Positions 56,786 to 64,000 of a stretch of DNA of 64,000 bases are shown in pieces. The DNA is from Larix kaempferi. Its lineage: Eukaryota > Streptophyta > Pinopsida > Pinales > Pinaceae. The notes below the pieces were generated by a model. It was not told where the DNA came from. It saw only the letters and a list, made by a program, of their open reading frames with translations, and did no database searches. Numbering within the stretch: the first letter of the stretch is position 1; each line of letters opens with the position of its first letter. Location of the stretch: the NCBI GenBank assembly GCA_027924585.1, contig BSBM01000812.1, positions 733,501 through 797,500 on the forward strand, read 5' to 3'. A program made the translations under genes and the position numbers.

Positions 56786-58035
56786 CGATTTTAGGAAAAA
56801 AATATAGTACCTAAAAATTATTAATACTTTGGAATAGAAGGAGAAAATACCAAAACATTATTCACTAAAATTCTAATTCTAATGCATTATTTATATTACT
56901 TTTCATATCATAAATTTCTCTCTTGTTTGACAATAAAATCTCATTATGCTTAAAAGAGTGAATCTGAACATAGATTCATCCCAACCATGAGCTTGTTATT
57001 CACATCAAAATCTATTGATATTTACTAAAAAAATCCATTTTAACAAAGAAAGAATCATCATAAATTATATTTTAAAGAAAAAAAGACCTAAATTCTTTAA
57101 ACATGTATTAAATTTTCCATATAAATGTGTGAAAAAATAAAATAAAAAAAAGTCTTATAAAAATATCTAATTTTCTTATATAAAAATAATAATTTTTTCA
57201 ATAGACATCATTCTTATAATCTTTTTAATAAGATTTTTGACCAACTACACACATTTCTTTAAAGAATTTTTTATGATTATCCCATATTAATCTCACTGGA
57301 TATACTACTTGTATGGCAAAGAGGATAGAATTTTCAAACACTATTTGATCCATGAACCAACAATTTCTACAAATAAAAGAATAAGAGGAAAAGAATAAGA
57401 GGATCACTTTATAAATGAGCTTGTGCTATTTATCAACTAGTGAAAAAAACAATGAACCATAATCATTTTACTGAAAAGTAAGTTGTATTACATATCAATT
57501 TGATTAAATTTAAAAACTTTATTGATAATCATTGTAATGTATATAATATTTCATTTTGATATTTGATATTATTTATTTATGTATTAAAAATATATATTAA
57601 ATATATTATATATTTTTGTTTGTAACGAAGAGAATGGACAATTCGAAAAGTACAGTAGATATATATATATATATATAATTTTAAAATTAACACACCACTT
57701 GTCATATAAACTTAATCTTAACATTTTATTAATTGATGTGAAAACAACTATCCAAAAGATGTCTATATACTACACTGTTAAATAAACAAAGAAAAGATAC
57801 TTCACATAAACGCTCTCTTTTATTTTTATTCACGCAAGCGGTCTCCTAAATCAGCCAACAAGGTAAAGCTTAGACTGGTGCACAGAAAGATCACAAAAGG
57901 CTCAGGTGGAGGGGTCCTTGGTGTTTTTTATGAACAAACACAACAGGCTTATGGTGTTTTTTTAGTTTGAAAGCTATTCTTTTTGGTTTCAATTTTTCTT
58001 TTCTTTTCTTTTTTTAATGTTCGGGAGTTTTGCAG
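56786..58035. other. AT-rich upstream region of the DEK_C exon
   Basis: No coding content. The last 60 bases are a strong pyrimidine tract (TTTTTCTTTTCTTTTCTTTT) ending TTTTGCAG at 58035, which looks like an intron end. Confidence 0.5.
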
Positions 58036-58315
58036 TTGCAGGTTCCATCAGCCAAGTTTCAGAATCTCGAAGAGGACAATGGGGGCGATTCCTCCATCAG
58101 ATCAAGATATACGTTCTGCAATTTCGGAGATTATCGCAGAAGTAACTGATTTTGAAACGACAACATACCGTCACATAAGAACACGATTGCAGGAACGATT
58201 TGGCATTGACTTTTTTGAGAGGAAGGTAGAACTGAAAAGGATGGTCCAAGATGAACTGACCAAGCTTGCTGAGGAACAAGTGGAAGAGGAAGAAGAAGAA
58301 GTAATTATGATTTAG
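58036..58315 (+). CDS. Exon with a DEK_C domain
   Basis: An ATG at 58079 opens 78 codons to TAG at 58315. Residues about 5-60 fit the DEK C-terminal fold: PSDQDIRSAISEIIAEVTDF, TTTYRHIRTRLQERFGIDFF, then ERKVELKRMVQDEL. The tail is acidic (EEQVEEEEEE). In plants this domain stands at the N-terminus of UAF30/SWIB-type and KELP/PC4-type transcription coactivators and at the C-terminus of DEK chromatin proteins; the N-terminal position here favours the first groups. A pyrimidine tract and AG at 58035 (or 58041) suggest a 5'-UTR intron end. GAAGAA|GTAATT near 58300 is a plausible 5' splice donor, so the short stop-terminated ORF may be only the first coding exon. Downstream exons were not found in the window. 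The frame shows no damage. Confidence 0.7.
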
Positions 58316-59440
58316 TATCTAATATTGCTGTCAACATCCTATCCCAAATTGATTACTATTATTTTTGATAGCTTTAGTCATTTATGATGATAGCTGTGTG
58401 AAGTGTTATGGAACAACTCTATATTCTGATACAGACTTTTTTTTTAATGTTTTTAATGTTATGTACCTGTAGCTGTGATGGTAAGATGAATGTATTGAGT
58501 AAGTTTTGACTAAGAATGTAACTTTTATTAGAAAATAAAGTTATGATTTTTTATATTGAAAAAAATTATAATAAAACGATTACCTTTGTTAGAGTTTTAT
58601 AATTATTTATTACTTATTATTGCTTTAGTACTTTGTGATTACCTTTGTTACAGTTTTATAATTATTTATTATTATATTCAAAAGATAGATAAGTATTAGT
58701 TTTGATTTTGATGATCGCCTTATAATCAATTTCATTTTGAATTTTCGATGTTGTATTGATTTTGATTTGTCACTACTGTATTCTCAAAGTGTTTTAGCCT
58801 GTTTATTATAGTCTTTAGAGATATTATATAGGATAAGGGCAGATGACTCAGTAGTACTTCAGCACTTAATAGACTCTTTTTTTGTGTGTTATTTTTGATT
58901 GAGACAGTTTATGTTTAGAATAGTGTCCAGTATATCATATATTGCCAATAGTATTTGTGAATCTTAACAGTCTTTTTGAGATAATTAGTACAGTTTTTTG
59001 GTTTTATTTTGCAAAATATCATTAACTGATTGAAAGGCCAATACAATATGGGTTTTTTTCTAATATAAAAAACAACTGTTCAACGAAAAAAAGGTATTTA
59101 GAGTTATTATAACGGCCAATACAATATGGTCTTTTTCTAATATAAAAAACTGCTCAACGGAAAAAAAGTATTTAGAGATATTATAACGTTTTTGGGCAAT
59201 ATTTAGTAGCACTTGGATTTAGGAGAGAGTGCAGCTTCTTTTATTATTCACTGCCTTGCAGCAGGGAATCTTGGAATAGTTTCGGTCAAATGTATTAGTC
59301 CTTGTTCGGTTTTCAAAGCAGCTATAGTTTTAGTCTCTGTTTTGCCTGCCTTCTGACCAATCCCCTAATCGGAGGCAGTCATAACTGTTTTGAACTATTC
59401 TTTACTATGTCGAGCTGCATGTCCTCCAGCTGTTGATGTA
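58316..59440. other. AT-rich DNA after the DEK_C exon, possibly intron
   Basis: No further exon recognised. It contains a diverged repeat at about 58581/58640 (TTACCTTTGTTA(G/C)AGTTTTA) and a 78-bp tandem duplication at 59036-59190. Confidence 0.5.
59036..59190. repeat. 78-bp tandem duplication
   Basis: GGCCAATACAATATGG begins at 59036 and 59114. Each copy contains TTTTTCTAATATAAAAAAC and a TATTTAGAG(T/A)TATTATAACG end. Confidence 0.85.
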
Positions 59441-59445
59441 TGTAC

Positions 59446-59580
59446 TCTACCTGCCCTGCACCTGCATGTCCATTGCTGCCCGGGGAACTTCCACTGCCCT
59501 ACACCTGCATGTCCATTGCTGCGCGGGGAACTTCCACTGTCCACCTGGCTACGGGGAACTTCAACTATCCTCCACCTGGC
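59446..59580. repeat. 43-bp tandem repeat, two full copies and a partial third
   Basis: CCCTGCACCTGCATGTCCAT and its copy 43 bp on, each ending GGGGAACTTCCACTG. A third partial copy retains CTACGGGGAACTTCAACT. Frames reading through it are products of the repeat. Confidence 0.85.
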
Positions 59581-59830
59581 CACTGTCCTACAAATATGGC
59601 TGTGGCTATTTCTTGAAGTCCGCCTTGCTGCTTTTCCTACTCAATCTGTAATTGGCAGGTCGCAAAACTAAAACGCTTCCGGCTTCAACTTCTTGTCAGA
59701 TCCCGTGTTAGAATACACATACTCATCTGGATAATCTAGGCCTCCAACCTCCAAAATGAAGATGCAATTTTAGTTCCCATACAACAGATCCATAAATTCT
59801 AATAGTGTTTCGTACCCAGCTACTACTAAC

Positions 59831-60025
59831 CTTGGTGACGGAGTCACGAGCAGCCAAAGTCAAAATGTGGGCACAAGGTATAACCCTAATACAGTTGGCT
59901 TCTACAGTCGCTTTGATTTCATCCATCAGCTCTATGGTACGAGCTATTAGTGTCAGGTTTGGAGGAGCTTCCTGCTCACAGGAATCGCTTTCCGTTCTTG
60001 TCAGCAATAGGGATGCATCACAACC
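59831..60025 (-). pseudogene. Isolated exon 2 of a class III plant peroxidase
   Basis: The minus strand 60025-59831 encodes 65 codons without stops: GCDASLLLTRTESDS, then EAPPNLTLIARTIELMDEIK, VEANCIRVIPCAHILTLAA and RDSV. This spans the typical second exon of secreted class III peroxidases. The acceptor (GAAAG|GGTTGT) and donor (ACCAAG|GTTAGT) both sit where the family's introns do, and the length (195 bp) matches the usual exon size. The conserved CPGVVSCADIL is CIRVIPCAHIL here, with the Asp after CA changed to His. No flanking exons with the distal or proximal heme histidines are visible nearby. It is probably a pseudogene or an orphan exon. Confidence 0.85.
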
Positions 60026-60387
60026 CTTTCCAAATATTAGAGGTTTTAACATTATAGGAAAGTTGAGAAATATATAGCTCGCTTTGATTTATGTTCTTCT
60101 CTGTACTATATTGTGGATTTATTATGGGGTTCCTCTTGATGTTTAAGGGTTCAAGCCCCTGCTATGTTAACATTCCAAGATATTCCTATAATTTTTTTTT
60201 ATTGTTGTAACAGGCTAATACAAACCTACATTCTCTTCTCCTGATTTCAAACCTTTAGTTTTTTTCATGACAATATCAGACTACAGGTTCAACCAAAAGC
60301 TCACAACGTCTCCAAAAGCTCACAACGTCTCTCTGCACTTTGTTCGATTCTCTGAGCATGATATCTCCCTCACAACTGCTCCACTAA

Positions 60388-60507
60388 ATCATTCACATCT
60401 TTTTTCCATGGGGCTTCTTCTCTCCAACACAACCAACTAACAATATGATCATTCACATCTTTTTTCCATGGCGCTTCTTCTCTCCTACACAACCAACTAA
60501 CAATATA
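60388..60507. repeat. 60-bp tandem duplication
   Basis: ATCATTCACATCTTTTTTCC starts at 60388 and 60448; copies differ at two or three bases. Confidence 0.85.
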
Positions 60508-60687
60508 GCGAAGTCATGGTATGCATTTAGTTTCTCATTATTTATGGGAAAACAGCGAATGAGTAAAAAACTTTTGTTCATAAGTTTTTTATATGTTTGT
60601 GACAAGGCAGTGGGTTAGAGATCAGGTATCAACTCTAGTTCCAATTTTTTGAAAAAAAAATTGCTTTGCTTTCCTTTACTCTTTGCT

Positions 60688-60853
60688 AAAACAAAACAAT
60701 ACGAAATTTTATGTGCTTTGTTTTCATTTCATTTTTTATTTTGCAATAACAAAACAAAGTACATTAAAAAAAACAAAACAATACGAAATTTTATGTGCTT
60801 TGTTTTCATTTCATTTTTTATTTCGCAATAACAAAACAAAGTACATTAAAAAT
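60688..60853. repeat. 82-bp tandem duplication
   Basis: AAAACAAAACAATACGAAAT recurs 82 bp on, with almost no differences. Confidence 0.9.
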
Positions 60854-61183
60854 AGTAAAAATTTCCTACGACAAAGATTTTTTTTTGGATTGACATTGAA
60901 ATCTAATGTTTTATGTTTTTAGATTTCATCAGTAATTTTTTGAGATTAATTATATTTGGTTGATAACTTAACTTCCACGTGAAGTCCTTAATTTTCACAT
61001 ATCTCGTAGTGATTTCAGGTCTGATGATTTTATTTTCTTACCTACTCAGACACACATGACACACATGATAAGTAGAATGCATCTATTCGCTTCTAAATGA
61101 TCAAGCTTCTAAATGATCAAACTGCACATGCTATTTCATTCAATGAACTTTTGTTGTAACAATATCATTTTTATTAAAAGTAA

Positions 61184-61580
61184 CACTACAAGAAAAAGAG
61201 CATTTTAGCCTCACATTAGCACCACTATTTGTAAAGGATTTGACAAATCCTCAATTTTCAAATAGTGGTGCAAAAGTGGTGATAATGTGGGGATATGCAA
61301 CTGGTGCTAAGATATATAGTGCAAAAGTGGTGTTTGTAAAAATGTTGATTTTGGTGTTAAATGAATATGTGGCATTCCATGGTGTATGGTGCAAACCACC
61401 AAAACCAATCCTAAATGGATTGAGATTTTGTGGTGCAAAACACCAAAACCAATCCAACATGAGTTAGGACTTTCTAGTGCAAAACACTAAAATTATTATT
61501 ATTATTATTTAATATATACAAAATTGTATATGGTGCAAAGCACCATAAAATAACAAGTGGTGTAAAGCACCATAAAATAA
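61184..61580 (+). mobile_element. CACTA (En/Spm-type) DNA transposon terminus with subterminal repeats
   Basis: CACTACAAGAAAAAGAG at 61184 is the typical terminus of plant CACTA transposons, preceded by TAA as a possible 3-bp target copy. The following 370 bp hold about ten copies of GTGGTGC or its variants in direct and inverted orientation, including small palindromes such as TGGTGCAAACCACCA and TGGTGCAAAACACCA, as expected for subterminal transposase-binding repeats. The opposite end (ending in TTGTAGTG) was not found before 64000, so the element runs out of the window or is truncated. No transposase was recognised. Confidence 0.75.
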
Positions 61581-63381
61581 TAAACGATACAAAAAAATAT
61601 AAATCCCATTATGAGATTTATATATTCAACTTTGTTAAATATGGTTGTGCATATATATAATAGTTATAAAAAAACAACAACAATATTTAACAAAGTTATA
61701 ATTTAATAGGGATTTATTATGTATACTATTTGAGATTTAATGTGAATGTCATTTATTATTATAAATAAATGTATATATAAAATAATTATCTTAATAAAAT
61801 ATTTGAATTAAAAATTTTACAATAAAAAATATTTATTTTTTCTTAAAAACCAAACCCAAATATAATTATTGAAACATTTGTTTATATTATTATTTTTTAA
61901 AAATATATCTATAATTTGAACCTAATAATATTATTACTATAATGAAACGATTATTATAATGAAAGCTTTGATCATTTTAATTTATGTTTTTAATCTAGAA
62001 TCAAAATTCAATAATTCATATTGTGAATTAAAATCTTAAAATTATTCAAACTCATTTATGTTTAATATTCATAAAAAATGTATAAAAAATATTTATGAAA
62101 ACCATTATTTATAATATTTAATGGATGATTTTATTCATTGGATTAAATACATGTTAAAAGTTTTAATGTAATGAAAATTGTTTATTCTATTTAATTTTTG
62201 TTTTTAAAAAATTATGATTAATTTTTTTAAGAAATATGGGCAGAGTTGAAAAACAATAATCTATTTTCAATGATTTATAGTTTTGTAGTTTTCATCCTCT
62301 ATCTTCTTTATAAATTATGAGAATTAATAATTTATTTTCCATGGTATGTGTTAACTTCTAATTCCAGCGGCCTTTACTCCACCCCAAGAGAGCTAAATAG
62401 TTAAACAATGTCTCGGGTAAAAACCCCATCTCCCTTAATTGTCCCACTGACATTGCACCATGCCTCTTCGATAGTTTGTTGCGATCTAGGGCAAGGATCA
62501 GAGACACAAGTGCAAAAGAAGGCATGGCATGGCCTGTCCCTGATTATAAAACCTAGCTATCTATTTTATTTTCCATTGGACACACTACCTTAAATCACTA
62601 TCAGCTTGTTATTTCTATGGATTTCGTTACTGCTCTCCTCAATTCATTAGTTCCATGAATAAGTAAATGCCGCACTATAGCCCAGTGGAGCAAAGTAAAT
62701 AATGGCGTTGAATCACTGGACCTACGGAGCAATGAAGATGACCGTTAAGCGTCTCGCCCGACCCCAAAAGAGGGCGAGGAGCAAGTTGGTAACAAGACGA
62801 AATCCAAACGAAGGTAAGTGAACCCGGATGCTGCACGCTATTATGTATATCTCCTGCGGCCTCTGCAATTGAATATTTCGTTATGTACACATTAGAAAAT
62901 TGAAATTAAAAACTAAAAAAATCCAATAAAAAATTTATCATGAATCTACGATGGATTGGAGTACTTCAGCGGCGGATTGGATTACTTGAGTCCTCTAAAT
63001 GGTTGAATTCATCCTTGGCCTTCTTCCTCCCCAGTCAATCCCCCTCGAACGTAATCGATTGTACCACTATCATCCATGAGGCAATTATAAGACCGCCACA
63101 AATAGAGGGTCATCACGGGGTTCAACGGATCTTCTCCAGGTCTTCAAACTTATGTGCGAAGCCGCTTTACCGACGGCAGCCCTGAGCATATAAACATGGT
63201 AAGACACAGCCCTGAGCATATAATCGATTGGATTGGGCGAACCTCTAGTTTTTATGTATACCGACCTGGATCTCCTTCCTGCAACTTAAGAAAATCTTGA
63301 AATATTAAAAATGATTGTTGTGAAGAAAGTATATTAAAAAAAAATTAATTCCGGTAAAAAAGAATTGTTCCATTCCGTTCC
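61581..63381. other. AT-rich then mixed-composition DNA, no recognised gene
   Basis: 61580-62350 is very AT-rich, perhaps interior of the CACTA element. 62350-63280 is more balanced in base composition and contains short open frames (62940-63185 plus, 62675-62890 minus) that I do not recognise. CACAGCCCTGAGCATATAA repeats imperfectly at 63176/63207. Confidence 0.4.
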
Positions 63382-63516
63382 ATGGATGAGAAAGCAATCC
63401 TTTGTGGCTCTCTCTCGGAGCTCGCCAACCTCCTCCATGCAGGGGAGCAATCCGTGGACCAGAAAGCTATTCTTTATGGCTCTCTTTCGGCCCTGGCCAA
63501 ACTCCTCCATGCATGA
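63382..63516 (+). CDS. 44-codon ORF made of two near-identical repeats, unrecognised
   Basis: From ATG 63382 to TGA 63514-63516 the frame encodes two copies of a 24-residue unit: DEKAILCGSLSELANLLHAG and DQKAILYGSLSALAKLLHA. The substitutions between copies keep the hydrophobic pattern of an amphipathic helix. The DNA period is 72 bp. Base composition is GC-richer than its surroundings. I know no such family; it may be the end of a repeat protein gene, a peptide gene or a chance-coding duplication. Confidence 0.3.
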   Translation: MDEKAILCGSLSELANLLHAGEQSVDQKAILYGSLSALAKLLHA

Positions 63517-64000
63517 GAACAAAATACAAAAACAATAAGAAATTGTTATTCATAGGATATTTTTCAAATTTTTATTTTAGATATAATGTTAAAGGATATG
63601 TTCCTAATTTTTAATATAATGTTGTAATTTTTTTTATAATGTTGTAGGATAGGATTTTATAATGTTTCTAATTTTTTATATGATGTTATAGGATAGGTTT
63701 CTAATTTTTTATATAATGTTACAGCACAGGTTTCTAATTTTCAATATAATGTTTTTTTATTAGTGCTTTGTTGCATTGCTTAATATGTTTTTTTTAATTA
63801 TTTTTAATATTTTTAGTTTTTGTTATTTGTTTTATATTTTTTTTAATCTTTTTAATCTTAATATTTAGTTTTATTTAAAAAGATTTTAATATTAAATTTT
63901 ATGCAATAATAATTATATATATATATATATATATATAAAATTTGGAATATGTGAAATTATATATCTATTTTGGTTTGTGATATTTTAAATGTATTAAATA
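63517..64000. other. T-rich low-complexity DNA to the window end
   Basis: Repeated TTTTTATATAATGTT-type phrases (63590-63760) and a TA run at about 63914-63938. No gene. Confidence 0.6.

Larger units (their letters stand above)
60026..61183. other. AT-rich DNA with short tandem duplications, no gene
   Basis: Holds a 20-bp duplication at about 60296-60332 (AAAGCTCACAACGTCTC twice), a 60-bp duplication at 60388-60507 and an 82-bp duplication at 60688-60853. No peroxidase exon 1 was found to the right of exon 2. Confidence 0.55.

Noticed and set aside
59390-59671. 93-codon Cys-rich frame that could look like a secreted peptide
   Set aside because: Generated by a 43-bp tandem repeat; Cys and Pro come from the repeated CACCTGCATGTCCATTGCTG.

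Overview
This window looks like intergenic DNA from a very large, repeat-dominated seed-plant genome, most probably a conifer. The inference rests on low gene density, layers of old nested LTR retrotransposons using initiator-tRNA-Met primer sites, and the 3' half of a Penelope-like element with a GIY-YIG endonuclease region, a class known from conifers (Dryad elements). Species cannot be fixed by reading alone.

Layout. 1-7388: AT-rich DNA with retroelement scraps and one unrecognised exon-like frame (1606-1887, minus). 7389-11754: complete but internally deleted Ty3/gypsy element on the minus strand (here G1). 11755-16553: AT-rich DNA without recognisable genes. 16559-21351: compact, very young LTR retrotransposon (here P1; 200-bp LTRs differing at one base, perfect 5-bp target duplication) that carries no pol but holds pieces of at least five host gene families: VOC/glyoxalase-like protein, pepsin-like aspartic protease, class II small heat-shock protein (antisense), coilin, and a BET/GTE NET tail. 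Coilin and NET are fused behind a copia-type Gag in one 840-codon open frame. This is the most interesting object in the window.

21357-26819: a presequence-like ORF, local tandem duplications and degenerate sequence. 26820-44876: one Ty1/copia element (C1, minus strand) split by later insertions: E4 (29489-32351, gag-only, perfect target duplication) and E1 (33278-43074, remnant of a TGTAATGTCC-type LTR family), which itself holds E2 (33653-39469, LTR element with unrecognised acidic ORFs) and E3 (about 39470-41435, gag of another gypsy-like element). 46052-49433: E5, a non-autonomous LTR element whose interior is mostly tandem-repeat arrays. 50086-52077: decayed Ty3/gypsy pol (G2). 52078-53290: Penelope-like remnant with a hammerhead-like motif. 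55160-56780: solo LTR with perfect target duplication.

56786-64000 is the most gene-like part: an exon with a DEK_C domain, an isolated class III peroxidase exon with both splice sites, a CACTA transposon end with subterminal repeats, and a 44-codon ORF made of two copies of one repeat. No rRNA, tRNA, CRISPR or organellar genes were seen. All identifications were made by eye; positions of degenerate edges are approximate.
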